Shown here: one piece after another, positions 1 through 5,968 of the stretch
Position numbering within the stretch: the stretch's first letter is position 1
Layout: the number at the start of each line of letters is the position of its first letter
NCBI GenBank assembly: GCA_038211015.1
Contig: JBBQVZ010000142.1
Location: forward strand, 1 to 7,632
From: JBBQVZ01 sp038211015
GTDB lineage: Bacteria; Actinomycetota; UBA4738; HRBIN12
Length of the DNA stretch: 7,632 nucleotides
Direction: 5' to 3'
Translations under genes and position numbers: made by a program
The notes under the pieces: model-generated
Told to the model about the DNA's origin: nothing
Database searches by the model: none
What the model saw: the letters and a program-made list of their open reading frames with translations, nothing else

Positions 1-480
1 CTCCGGAAGCATCGACGCGAGGAAGACCTTGCCGGCCGATCCGGCCCAGAGCGGGAGCTCCTCGCCGATCGGAACGAACGTGCGCAGCTCACTCGAGGAT
101 TCGACGGCGTCGACGCACGTCCGGCCGTCGATGGAGGTCACGTAGAGCTGGGCGCTTTCGCCCGTCGCCGCCGCCAGCCGTTCGAGCGCCGGATGCGCGG
201 CGTCGCGGAGTGATGGCTCCTGCATCGCCATCGCGGCGAGTTTCAACAGCCGCGGACCGAGCCGATACCCGCGTCCCCCGACGTATTCGAGCAAGCCGTG
301 AGCTTCGAGAGACTTGAGGAGCCGGTGGGCGGTCGTGCGCGGCAGGCCAGTCGCTCTTACGATCGCGGCGTGCGTCCGGGCGCCATGCTCCACGGCATCG
401 AGGATCGCGACCGACCGGTCGAGGACGCCGACGTCCGTCTCGGCGACCTGGCGCGTCTGGGAAGGGTCTGGTACGGTCAT
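1..480 (-). CDS. IclR-family transcriptional regulator, LtbR/NdgR-like, 3' end outside window
   Basis: Reading the minus strand from the ATG at 480 gives 160 uninterrupted codons to the window edge, so roughly the last third of a typical 240-260 aa IclR protein is missing. Residues about 16-80 form the winged helix-turn-helix: LDRSVAILDAV opens it, LPRTTAHRLLKSLEAHGLL (46-64) is the recognition helix region, and a GYRLGPRLLKLA wing and linker follow. From about residue 90 the ligand-binding domain begins, with the family hallmark GSAGKVFLA near 147-155. An IclR gene divergent from leuCD is the arrangement of LtbR in Corynebacterium, Rv2989 in Mycobacterium and NdgR/AreB in Streptomyces, so control of leuCD is the likely role; this is inference from synteny. 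An in-frame ATG at 489 would add three residues. I prefer 480 because a TANNNT box (TACCGT, 491-496) lies 10 nt upstream of it, fitting a leaderless transcript, and no clear Shine-Dalgarno is visible. Confidence 0.9.
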   Translation of the reverse strand, partial: MTVPDPSQTRQVAETDVGVLDRSVAILDAVEHGARTHAAIVRATGLPRTTAHRLLKSLEAHGLLEYVGGRGYRLGPRLLKLAAMAMQEPSLRDAAHPALERLAAATGESAQLYVTSIDGRTCVDAVESSSELRTFVPIGEELPLWAGSAGKVFLASMLPE

Positions 481-497
481 GTTCCGCATAACGGTAT
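481..497. promoter_or_regulatory. Second, weaker candidate IclR-type operator
   Basis: GTTCCGCATAACGGTAT has CCG/CGG arms around a 5-nt centre and a GTTCCG left half resembling the GTTC arm of the 502-518 dyad. The two centres lie 21 bp apart, about two helical turns, so dimers would sit on the same DNA face. It overlaps the TACCGT box and the alternative start of the regulator gene, which would fit autoregulation. Confidence 0.3.
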
Positions 498-501
498 CAA
501 A

Positions 502-518
502 GTTCTATATAGTGGAAC
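502..518. promoter_or_regulatory. Candidate IclR-type operator
   Basis: GTTCTATATAGTGGAAC is an imperfect inverted repeat whose outer GTTC/GAAC arms pair exactly. It covers the possible -10 elements of both divergent genes, where a repressor would block leuCD and its own gene. IclR-family proteins bind short palindromes of this general size; the specific assignment is inference. Confidence 0.4.
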
Positions 519-567
519 AGGGTTGTAGCCGGCAACCGTAAGGAAGCGGCGCGACCCGCGAGCAGCC

Positions 568-574
568 GAGGAGA
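568..574 (+). promoter_or_regulatory. leuC ribosome-binding site
   Basis: GAGGAGA lies 10 nt before the ATG at 585. This purine-rich Shine-Dalgarno supports that start, and so does the protein, which begins at the usual LeuC N-terminus (TLAEKVWERHVV). Confidence 0.7.
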
Positions 575-584
575 CCGATCGCCG

Positions 585-1979
585 ATGCCACCGCAGACGC
601 TCGCGGAGAAGGTTTGGGAACGCCACGTCGTCCATCGAGCCGACGGCGAGCCCGACCTCCTCTACGTGGACCTGCACCTGGTGCACGAGGTCACCAGCCC
701 GCAGGCGTTCGAGGGACTGCGCCTGCACGGCCGCGCCGTCCGCCGCCCGGACCTCACCGTCGCAACCATGGATCACAACGTCCCGACGACGATTGGCCCC
801 GTCACCGATCCGATCTCTAAGCGCCAGATGGACGCCCTGTCCTCCAATGCCGAGGAGTTCGGGATCACGCTCTTCCCGATGGGCTCGCCGGGCCAGGGCA
901 TCGTGCACGTCATCGGTCCCGAGCAGGGCTACACGCAACCCGGTCTGGTAATCGTGTGCGGTGACTCGCACACGTCCACGCACGGTGCGTTCGGCGCGCT
1001 CGCGATCGGCATCGGGACGTCGGAGGTCGAGCATGTCTTGGCTACCCAGACACTGCCCCAGACCAAGCCCGACACGATGTCCGTGACGGTCGAGGGCGAA
1101 CTTCCGGCCGGCGTCGCGGCGAAGGACGTGATCCTGGGGATCATCGCCCACATCGGGACGAACGGCGGCGTCGGTTACATCGTGGAGTACCGCGGGTCGG
1201 CGATCCGCGCGCTCTCGATGGAGGGCCGCATGACCATCTGCAACATGTCGATCGAGGCCGGGGCGCGCGCAGGCATGGTCGCGCCCGACGACACCACGTT
1301 CGCCTATGTCGAGGGACGCCCGCACGCGCCGCATGGTGCCGATTGGGAGCGTGCGTTGGAGGATTGGCGGACGCTGCCGACCGATAACGGCACGACATTC
1401 GACCGGGAGGTCGCGTTCGACGCGGCCGAGCTTCGCCCGTACGTCACCTGGGGAACGAACCCGAGCCAGAGCGTGACGATCGACGGCGTCGTGCCGGACC
1501 CCGAGTCGATGAGCGATGCCGGCAAAGCCGAAGCGGCGGTCCGCGCGCTCGCCTACATGGCGCTCGCGCCGGGCACGGCCATCCGCGAGATCCGCCCCGA
1601 CACGATCTTCATCGGCTCGTGCACGAACTCACGGATCGAGGATCTTCGGGTCGCGGCCGGCGTGGTCGGGGGACGCAAGGTCGCCGACGGGCTCCGCGCA
1701 CTCGTCGTCCCCGGGTCGTTCGCCGTGAAGGAGCAGGCGGAACGCGAAGGGCTCGATCGCGTCTTCTCCGACGCGGGATTCGAGTGGCGCGGCGCCGGCT
1801 GCTCGATGTGCCTCGGCATGAACCCCGACATCCTGGCGCCCGGCGAGCGGAGCGCGAGCACGAGCAACCGCAATTTCGAGGGCCGGCAAGGCAAGGGTGG
1901 CAGGACGCACCTGGTCAGCCCGGCGGTCGCCGCCGCCACCGCGATCGCCGGCCACTTCTGCACCCCGGAGGATCTCTAG
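585..1979 (+). CDS. leuC: 3-isopropylmalate dehydratase large subunit
   Basis: LeuC and LeuD together isomerise 2-isopropylmalate to 3-isopropylmalate through isopropylmaleate, the second step specific to leucine synthesis, in the cytoplasm. The 464-aa product is full length for the family. Aconitase-type motifs are all present: MDHNVPTT near the N-terminus, CGDSHTSTHGAFGALAIGIG, and the 4Fe-4S ligands C346 (in GSCTNSR), C406 and C409 (in GCSMCLGMN). The C-terminal SNRNFEGRQGKGGRTHLVSP segment matches the active-site loop and SPAVAAATAIAG end of LeuC proteins. No essential residue seems missing. The stop at 1977-1979 directly touches the leuD ATG, so the two are translated from one mRNA. Expression is probably governed by the divergent IclR regulator. 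leuA and leuB are not in the window. Confidence 0.98.
   Translation: MPPQTLAEKVWERHVVHRADGEPDLLYVDLHLVHEVTSPQAFEGLRLHGRAVRRPDLTVATMDHNVPTTIGPVTDPISKRQMDALSSNAEEFGITLFPMGSPGQGIVHVIGPEQGYTQPGLVIVCGDSHTSTHGAFGALAIGIGTSEVEHVLATQTLPQTKPDTMSVTVEGELPAGVAAKDVILGIIAHIGTNGGVGYIVEYRGSAIRALSMEGRMTICNMSIEAGARAGMVAPDDTTFAYVEGRPHAPHGADWERALEDWRTLPTDNGTTFDREVAFDAAELRPYVTWGTNPSQSVTIDGVVPDPESMSDAGKAEAAVRALAYMALAPGTAIREIRPDTIFIGSCTNSRIEDLRVAAGVVGGRKVADGLRALVVPGSFAVKEQAEREGLDRVFSDAGFEWRGAGCSMCLGMNPDILAPGERSASTSNRNFEGRQGKGGRTHLVSPAVAAATAIAGHFCTPEDL
1967..1972 (+). promoter_or_regulatory. leuD ribosome-binding site inside leuC
   Basis: GGAGGA lies 7 nt before the leuD ATG at 1980, within the last codons of leuC. 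With the TAGATG junction this suggests coupled translation and balanced subunit production. Confidence 0.75.
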
Positions 1980-2564
1980 ATGGAACCGGTCCGCGTCATC
2001 GAAGGCACCGCGCTCCCGATCGACCGTTCCGACGTCGACACGGACCAGATCATCCCGGCCGAGTACCTCAAGCGGATCGAACGCACGGGATTCGGACCGT
2101 TCCTGTTCGCGGAGTGGCGCAAGGATCCCGACTTCGTGATCAACGATCCGCGCTACGCGGGAGCGAAGATCCTGCTGGCCGGAGCGAACTTCGGATGCGG
2201 CTCCAGCCGTGAGCACGCGCCGTGGGCGATCGAGGACGCCGGGTTCCGCGCCATCATCGCTCCGAGCTTCGCGGACATCTTCCGGAACAACTGCACGAAG
2301 GTTGGGCTGCTGCCGGTCGAGCTCCGCTTGGAGTCGGTGCGCGCGTTGATGGACGCCGTCCTCGACGATCCAACGACCCGTATCGTCGTCGACCTGGAGC
2401 ATCGCAGCGTGATCGCACCGGGTCTCGACGAGACGTTCGACATCGAGGAGTTCACCGCGTGGCGACTGCTCGAGGGCCTGGACGACATCGGGCTCACGAT
2501 GCGCCACCTGGACGACATCTCCGCCTACGAGGCGCGGCGGCCGTCCTGGCTCCCGACGGCCTGA
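1980..2564 (+). CDS. leuD: 3-isopropylmalate dehydratase small subunit
   Basis: This is the swivel-domain subunit that completes the isopropylmalate isomerase active site with LeuC. The 194-aa length is normal for bacterial LeuD. Motifs seen are the N-terminal DRSDVDTDQIIPAEYLKR, the substrate-recognition loop GANFGCGSSREHAPWA, then FRAIIAPSFADIFRNNCTKVGLLPV. The C-terminal part (SYKLxxWxL-like FTAWRLLEGLDDIGLTM) is also typical. Translation should be coupled to leuC. Its TGA at 2562-2564 lies 3 nt from the TGA of the convergent pncB gene, which leaves no room for a terminator between them. Confidence 0.97.
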   Translation: MEPVRVIEGTALPIDRSDVDTDQIIPAEYLKRIERTGFGPFLFAEWRKDPDFVINDPRYAGAKILLAGANFGCGSSREHAPWAIEDAGFRAIIAPSFADIFRNNCTKVGLLPVELRLESVRALMDAVLDDPTTRIVVDLEHRSVIAPGLDETFDIEEFTAWRLLEGLDDIGLTMRHLDDISAYEARRPSWLPTA

Positions 2565-2567
2565 GCC

Positions 2568-3899
2568 TCAGCTCTCGCCCACGCCCGACTTCCTCAACGC
2601 CAGCGTCCGCGTCGAGGTCGTGAGCGCCACCAGCGCTTCGGAGGGTCGCACCACGACGGGCGTTGCGTCGCGCAACCGCCGCGCTTCGGCCGGCAACGTC
2701 GCCAGGTCGGCGTCGAACCGCTCGCGCATCTCCTCGATCGATGGCGTGGAGCCCGTTCGGACGCCGTCGCGCATGACGGGCTCCAGCAAGGGTTCGGCGT
2801 CCGGAGGACCGGGCTCGTCTCGGAGCGCGAGGATGTCGGCGTCCGATCCGCGCCACGCTTGCTTGCGTCCGGGAGCCGTGGCCTTGTCCGTCGACAGCTT
2901 CAGCACCGGACGGCCATCGATATCGGTCAGCTTGTAGACCGAGTCCACGAACGGGGCGTCGGCCGACACGCCCATCTGCGTCCCGATCCCGAACGCGTCC
3001 ACCGGTGCCCCGTCGCCGACCAGCTTCTCCACCTCCCACTCGTCCAGACCGCCGCTCGCGAAGATCCGAGCGTCGGCGAGCCCCGCCTCGTCCAGCAGCT
3101 TGCGGGCGCCGCGCGACAGCTCATCGACGTCGCCGCTGTCGAGGCGCACGCCGATCTGCCCCGTCAGCCCCATCTGGCCCACGACCTCGATCGCGTTCCT
3201 GACGCCATGCAGCGTGTCGTACGTGTCGACCAGGAACGTCGTGCGGTCGGGGTGGTCCTCGGCGAACGCGCGGAACGCTTCGGTCTCCGACGGGAACGCT
3301 TCGATGAAGGAATGCGCCATGGTGCCTGCGACCCGCAGGCCGTATCTGCGTGCAGCCTCTACATTCGACGTCGCGGCGAATCCGACGATCGCGCTGTCTC
3401 GGGCGGCCGCCATGGCCGCCTCGCGTCCGTGCGTGCGCCGGAACGCGAAGTCCACCAGTTCCTTGTCCGCCGCGGCCAGCCGGTAGCGCGCGGCCTTCGT
3501 GGCGAGCGTCGTGTGGAGCGTCACCTGGTTCAGCAGGAGCGTTTCGACGAGCTGTGCGGCGGGGAGCGACGCGGTGACCTCCATGATCGGCTCCCCCGCG
3601 TGCACGATCCGGCCCTCGCGCACGGCACAGACCTCTCCGTCGAACCGCACGCTCCGGAATGCCTCGACGTCGCGTTCGTCGAACCCGATCGTCCGCAGGT
3701 AGGAGAGATCTCCCTCGTCGAACGAGAACGACTCCAGCGCGTCGAGGCACGACTCGAGCCCGGCCGCGACCAGGAACCCACGGTTCGGCGGCAGGTTGCG
3801 CACGTAGAGGCTGAACGTGGCGGGCGCGGTCATGTCGCGACGCAGGTAGCTCGCGGCCATGTTGAGCTCGTAGAGGTCCGTTAGGAGCGCCCCCGGCAT
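2568..3899 (-). CDS. pncB: Nicotinate phosphoribosyltransferase
   Basis: The enzyme (EC 6.3.4.21) joins nicotinate and PRPP with ATP hydrolysis to give nicotinate mononucleotide, the entry step of Preiss-Handler NAD salvage, in the cytoplasm. The 443-aa product starts LLTDLYELNMAASYLRR, the usual N-terminus. Further motifs are FRRTHGREAAM (153-163), GTMAHSF with H196 at the position of the autophosphorylated histidine, VRLDSGDVDEL (251-261), FASGGLDEW and FGIGTQMG (303-310), the last group lining the phosphoribosyl site. C-terminal residues after about 340 carry KATAPGRKQAWR and a helical tail. The start at 3899 has no Shine-Dalgarno; a TAGCCT box 6 nt upstream suggests a leaderless mRNA. The gene is divergent from the zincin gene and convergent with leuD. 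No pncA or nadD is seen nearby. Confidence 0.95.
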   Translation of the reverse strand: MPGALLTDLYELNMAASYLRRDMTAPATFSLYVRNLPPNRGFLVAAGLESCLDALESFSFDEGDLSYLRTIGFDERDVEAFRSVRFDGEVCAVREGRIVHAGEPIMEVTASLPAAQLVETLLLNQVTLHTTLATKAARYRLAAADKELVDFAFRRTHGREAAMAAARDSAIVGFAATSNVEAARRYGLRVAGTMAHSFIEAFPSETEAFRAFAEDHPDRTTFLVDTYDTLHGVRNAIEVVGQMGLTGQIGVRLDSGDVDELSRGARKLLDEAGLADARIFASGGLDEWEVEKLVGDGAPVDAFGIGTQMGVSADAPFVDSVYKLTDIDGRPVLKLSTDKATAPGRKQAWRGSDADILALRDEPGPPDAEPLLEPVMRDGVRTGSTPSIEEMRERFDADLATLPAEARRLRDATPVVVRPSEALVALTTSTRTLALRKSGVGES

Positions 3900-3903
3900 C
3901 CGC

Positions 3904-3912
3904 GTAGGCTAC
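3904..3912. promoter_or_regulatory. Symmetric bidirectional -10 element between pncB and the zincin gene
   Basis: The 19 bp between the two start codons contain GTAGGCTAC, a perfect dyad around a central G. It reads TAGGCT (3905-3910) on plus, 8 nt before the ATG at 3919, and TAGCCT (3911-3906) on minus, 6 nt before the ATG at 3899. Both match TANNNT at the distance seen for leaderless genes, and neither gene has a Shine-Dalgarno. Any -35 elements would have to lie inside the opposite coding sequences. Confidence 0.6.
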
Positions 3913-3918
3913 ACACGG

Positions 3919-4275
3919 ATGCCGGAGCGCACGTCCGAGGAACGGTTCATGGAGCTCGCCGCCGACGCGGTCGACGGCCTGCCAGAGTGGGTCCACGAGG
4001 CCATGGACAACGTGGAGGTCTTCGTCGAGGAGCTGCCCCCTCCGAACGAGCCGGATCTCCTGGGGCTCTATCACGGTGTGCCGCTCTCGGCGCGGGGAAC
4101 CCACTACGCGGGCGCCCTGCCCGACCACATCACGCTCTATCGCGCCCCGATCGAGCAACAGGCTCGGGGGAGCGACGATCGGCTGCGGCGCATCATCGCG
4201 CACACGGTGGCGCACGAGGTCGCGCACCATTTCGGGATCAGCGACGACCGGCTGCGCGAGATCGGGGCGTACTAG
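3919..4275 (+). CDS. Small zincin-like metallopeptidase (Zincin_1 / DUF1025 type)
   Basis: The 118-aa product has a single domain ending in IIAHTVAHEVAHHFGISDDR. This contains HExxHxxGxxD: H99 and H103 are probable zinc ligands, E100 the catalytic base, G106 the turn and D109 a probable third ligand. The upstream part (LPEWVHEAMDNVEVFVEELP, then GLYHGVPLSARG and LPDHITLYRAPIEQ) matches the short actinobacterial 'metallopeptidase family protein' group, whose substrate is not known to me. No signal peptide or membrane segment is present, so it should be cytoplasmic. The gene appears leaderless, with TAGGCT 8 nt before the ATG. Its TAG is 3 nt upstream of the tadA start, so the two probably share a transcript. 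Confidence 0.85.
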   Translation: MPERTSEERFMELAADAVDGLPEWVHEAMDNVEVFVEELPPPNEPDLLGLYHGVPLSARGTHYAGALPDHITLYRAPIEQQARGSDDRLRRIIAHTVAHEVAHHFGISDDRLREIGAY

Positions 4276-4278
4276 TCC

Positions 4279-4743
4279 ATGTCAGACGACCTGGCCAACT
4301 TCGACGAAGGGATGATGCGACTGGCGTTGGAAGAAGCGGAAGCGTGTCTGGACTCCGGCGACGTCCCGGTGGGTGCGGTGATCGCGCGGGACGGCGACAG
4401 ACTGGTTTCGGCCGGCAACGCACGCGAGCGGATGCAGGATCCCACCGCGCACGCCGAGGTGCTGGCGTTGCGCGAGGCGAGCGACATCTCGGATTCGTGG
4501 CGGTTGGACGGGTGCACCCTGTACGTCACGTTGGAGCCGTGCGCGATGTGCGCCGGCGCGATCGTGCTCGCCCGGGTCGATCGAGTGGTGTTCGGCGCGC
4601 GCGATCCCAAGGCGGGGTTCGCGGGTTCGCTCGGGAACCTGCTTCAGGACGAGCGCCTCAACCATCGGGTGGACCTCACGGCAGGTCTGCTGGAGGAGGA
4701 TTGCGGCGAGCTCCTGCGGACGTTCTTCCGCGATCGTCGCTAG
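4279..4743 (+). CDS. tadA: tRNA-specific adenosine deaminase
   Basis: TadA deaminates adenosine 34 of tRNA-Arg(ACG) to inosine, allowing one tRNA to read three CGN codons. The 154-aa product carries the deaminase zinc site: H58 and E60 in PTAHAEVLAL, C88 and C91 in LEPCAMCAGA, so the zinc ligands and proton-shuttling glutamate are all present. The VPVGAVIARDGD strand and the VVFGARDPKAGFAGSLGNLL segment after the second motif, which favour TadA over free-nucleobase deaminases, are also there. The start follows the zincin stop by 3 nt with only a weak GGGG upstream, suggesting coupled translation. Its TAG shares the palindrome CTAG with the stop codon of the opposing gene, so the two coding regions overlap by 4 bp. 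The adjacent serine tRNAs are not its known substrates. Confidence 0.93.
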   Translation: MSDDLANFDEGMMRLALEEAEACLDSGDVPVGAVIARDGDRLVSAGNARERMQDPTAHAEVLALREASDISDSWRLDGCTLYVTLEPCAMCAGAIVLARVDRVVFGARDPKAGFAGSLGNLLQDERLNHRVDLTAGLLEEDCGELLRTFFRDRR

Positions 4744-5129
4744 CGTGCCATCCGTTCGCGGATCGCGGCGTGGATCCGTTCTGCCACGTGGGGCATGACG
4801 CCGGCCATCGTTGCGAAATCACGCGCGAGCATCACGATCGCCGTGACCGGCGTGTTCGCGACCACCGTGGCCGTCCGCCGGTCGTGCTCGATGATCGCGA
4901 TCTCGCCGAAGAAATCCCCGGGGCCGAGATCCGTCAGGTGCTCGCCGTCCTTCGTGACGGCGACGGTCCCCTTCTCGAGCACGAAGAACTCGTGCGGCAG
5001 GCGCCCCTGATCGAGCAGGTGGTACCCGGCGGGAACTTCGATCTCGTCGGTCCACCGCGAGATCTGGTCGCGCTCCTTGCGCGACAGGTCGCGGAACAAC
5101 GGGAGCGGTTCCAAGCGCTTCGCGTCCAC
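4740..5129 (-). CDS. Stand-alone cyclic-nucleotide-binding-domain protein
   Basis: From the GTG at 5129 this encodes 129 aa, nearly all of it one cyclic-nucleotide-binding (Crp-like) domain: LPLFRDLSRKERDQI opens it, then VPAGYHLLDQGRLPHEFFVLEKGTVAV beta-roll strands, then the phosphate-binding cassette GDFFGEIAII...RRTATV (about 71-89). E76 and R85 are the residues that contact the ribose and phosphate in cAMP-binding relatives, so binding may be retained. No DNA-binding helix-turn-helix, kinase, channel or membrane segment is attached, so output must come through another protein. I chose GTG 5129 over the in-frame ATG at 5183 because a strong AGGAGG (5140-5135) lies 5 nt before it and the extra 18 residues (Pro/Glu-rich) look like non-family sequence. 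The function in the cell is not known. Confidence 0.85.
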   Translation of the reverse strand: MDAKRLEPLPLFRDLSRKERDQISRWTDEIEVPAGYHLLDQGRLPHEFFVLEKGTVAVTKDGEHLTDLGPGDFFGEIAIIEHDRRTATVVANTPVTAIVMLARDFATMAGVMPHVAERIHAAIRERMAR

Positions 5130-5134
5130 CGGCT

Positions 5135-5140
5135 CCTCCT
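5135..5140 (-). promoter_or_regulatory. Ribosome-binding site fixing the GTG start of the CNB-domain gene
   Basis: On minus, AGGAGG sits 5 nt upstream of GTG 5129, within a longer GAGAGGAGGAG purine run. This is the strongest Shine-Dalgarno I saw in the window and argues against the longer ATG start at 5183. Confidence 0.75.
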
Positions 5141-5212
5141 CTCGTGGATGGCATCCTGCCACGGCCGGAGGGCTTCCCGCCACCCGCCTCTGGGCGCGGA
5201 CATGCCACTTGT

Positions 5213-5218
5213 TAGACT
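5213..5218 (+). promoter_or_regulatory. -10 box of tRNA-Ser(CGA)
   Basis: TAGACT ends 7 nt before the mature tRNA 5' end at 5226, so transcription would start at or next to the tRNA's first base. The same hexamer, followed by the same CG, precedes the second serine tRNA. No good -35 is recognisable. Confidence 0.6.
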
Positions 5219-5225
5219 CGGCGAC

Positions 5226-5315
5226 GGAGGCGTGCCGGAGCGGACGAACGGGACCGCCTCGAAAGCGGTTAGGGGTCTAAACCGCCCCTCGCGTGTTCAA
5301 ATCACGCCGCCTCCG
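5226..5315 (+). tRNA. tRNA-Ser (anticodon CGA)
   Basis: The folded cloverleaf is complete. The acceptor GGAGGCG (5226-5232) pairs with CGCCTCC (5308-5314), discriminator G5315. The D stem is CCG/CGG (5235-5237/5249-5251). The anticodon stem ACCGC/GCGGT holds the loop CTCGAAA, giving anticodon CGA at 5260-5262, which reads UCG. A long variable arm (5270-5290, stem AGGGG/CCCCT) marks it as class II. The T arm is GCGTG TTCAAAT CACGC. CCA is not encoded and must be added after transcription. Confidence 0.96.
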
Positions 5316-5321
5316 CGGTTA

Positions 5322-5351
5322 GGGGCGGGCCTCCGGGCCCGCCCCTTCGTT
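5322..5351 (+). terminator. Intrinsic terminator after tRNA-Ser(CGA)
   Basis: GGGGCGGGCC (5322-5331) pairs perfectly over 10 bp with GGCCCGCCCC (5336-5345) around TCCG. The loop is a C(UCCG)G, a UNCG-type extra-stable tetraloop. Only a short T-poor tail (TTCGTT) follows, as is common in high-GC genomes. It begins 6 nt after the tRNA end and separates it from the SGNH gene. Confidence 0.85.
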
Positions 5352-5362
5352 CATCAGGCGCC

Positions 5363-5368
5363 TACCAT
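5363..5368 (+). promoter_or_regulatory. Candidate -10 box of the SGNH-like gene
   Basis: TACCAT fits TANNNT and ends 9 nt before the ATG at 5378. With no clear Shine-Dalgarno upstream, this suggests a leaderless mRNA starting just past the preceding terminator. Confidence 0.45.
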
Positions 5369-5377
5369 GGGCGGCAC

Positions 5378-5938
5378 ATGCGCTCTCCCCGGGGCTTCCG
5401 CGCGCTCATCGGAACCGTCCTGGCGGCGGCGATCGTGTTGCCCGCCGCGCCGGCGCTCGCGGGCATCCCGGCGGGGCGCTACGCGATCGGGGACTCCGTC
5501 ATGCTCGGGGCCCGCGACGCGTTGATCGCCCGCGGGTTCCGGGTGAACGCCGAGGTCAGCCGGCAGTTCGACGATTCGGTGCGGCTCGTCCGCCAGTTGG
5601 CAGCGGGCGGACATCTTCCGGTCAACGTGATCGTCCATCTGGGAACGAACGGGTCGATCGATCGCGCCGACTGCGACAGGCTGGTGCGCGTGGCGGGTCC
5701 CGGCCGCCTCGTGTACCTGGTGACGGTGAAGGTGCCGCGCCCGTATCGCGATCCGAACAACGTGCGACTCGGCAACTGCGCGAACCGGCACGAGAACGCA
5801 TTCCTGATCGACTGGTACGCGTTGAGCAGGTACCACCGGGCGTGGTTCTACAGCGACGGGTACCACCTCAGGCCGATTGGCCGACACGAGTACGCGGCGC
5901 TGCTCGCTCGGAGCATCGCAAGCCCGACGTCCCGCTGA
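5378..5938 (+). CDS. Secreted SGNH/GDSL-hydrolase-like protein
   Basis: The 186-aa product starts with a signal peptide: basic MRSPRGFR, a hydrophobic stretch 9-24, and an AxA site at 26-28 (ALA), cleavage probably before G29. The mature part looks like a compact SGNH fold. Block I is AIGDSVMLG with S40 as nucleophile, block III is VHLGTNG with N91, and block V is DGYH with D160 and H163 completing the triad. This spelling matches the C-terminal SGNH domains of OafA-type acyltransferases, here without the membrane acyltransferase part, so it may add or remove acyl groups on extracytoplasmic polysaccharide; that is inference. C99 and C134 could form a disulphide. It sits alone between two serine tRNA genes, after a terminator, and is probably monocistronic and leaderless. 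The block II glycine is not obvious to me. Confidence 0.8.
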   Translation: MRSPRGFRALIGTVLAAAIVLPAAPALAGIPAGRYAIGDSVMLGARDALIARGFRVNAEVSRQFDDSVRLVRQLAAGGHLPVNVIVHLGTNGSIDRADCDRLVRVAGPGRLVYLVTVKVPRPYRDPNNVRLGNCANRHENAFLIDWYALSRYHRAWFYSDGYHLRPIGRHEYAALLARSIASPTSR

Positions 5939-5956
5939 GGCCGAGAGGTCGCCCGC

Positions 5957-5962
5957 TAGACT
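5957..5962 (+). promoter_or_regulatory. -10 box of tRNA-Ser(GGA)
   Basis: TAGACT ends 6 nt before the mature tRNA 5' end at 5969, again placing the likely transcription start at the tRNA itself. It is identical to the box of the other serine tRNA, and no clear -35 is visible. Confidence 0.6.
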
Positions 5963-5968
5963 CGTCGC

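Larger units (their letters stand above)
481..584. promoter_or_regulatory. Divergent control region between the IclR regulator gene and leuCD
   Basis: This 104-bp region separates the divergent regulator and leuC starts. It carries an AT-rich core (TTCTATATAG) in otherwise GC-rich DNA. On plus, TATAGT at 508-513 is a possible leuCD -10, giving a leader of about 65 nt. On minus, TTGCCG (535-530) and CTATAT (512-507) are 17 bp apart and could be a -35/-10 pair, or TACCGT (496-491) could drive a leaderless regulator mRNA. I found no leucine-codon-rich leader peptide, T-box or attenuator hairpin between 519 and 584. Promoter assignments are by eye and only tentative. Confidence 0.5.

Noticed and set aside
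519..584. Leucine attenuator, leader peptide or T-box before leuC
   Set aside because: The leader has no leucine-rich small frame, no T-box-like element and no convincing terminator/antiterminator pair.
477..1334. 285-codon open frame on minus opposite leuC
   Set aside because: It is antisense to a clear LeuC reading frame and has the Arg/Asp/His-rich composition typical of shadow frames in high-GC DNA.
1629..2507. 292-codon open frame on minus opposite leuC and leuD
   Set aside because: Antisense to two well-recognised genes, with no recognisable motif of its own.
2859..3884. 341-codon plus-strand open frame opposite pncB
   Set aside because: pncB on minus carries all family motifs; this is its antisense shadow.
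5130..5183. ATG at 5183 as start of the CNB-domain protein
   Set aside because: A strong AGGAGG sits 5 nt before the GTG at 5129 and inside the would-be extension, and the CNB fold begins only after that GTG.
3987..5525. 512-codon plus-strand open frame spanning several genes
   Set aside because: It crosses the zincin, tadA, the opposing CNB gene and tRNA-Ser(CGA) in another frame, and its Arg/Gly-rich sequence matches no family.
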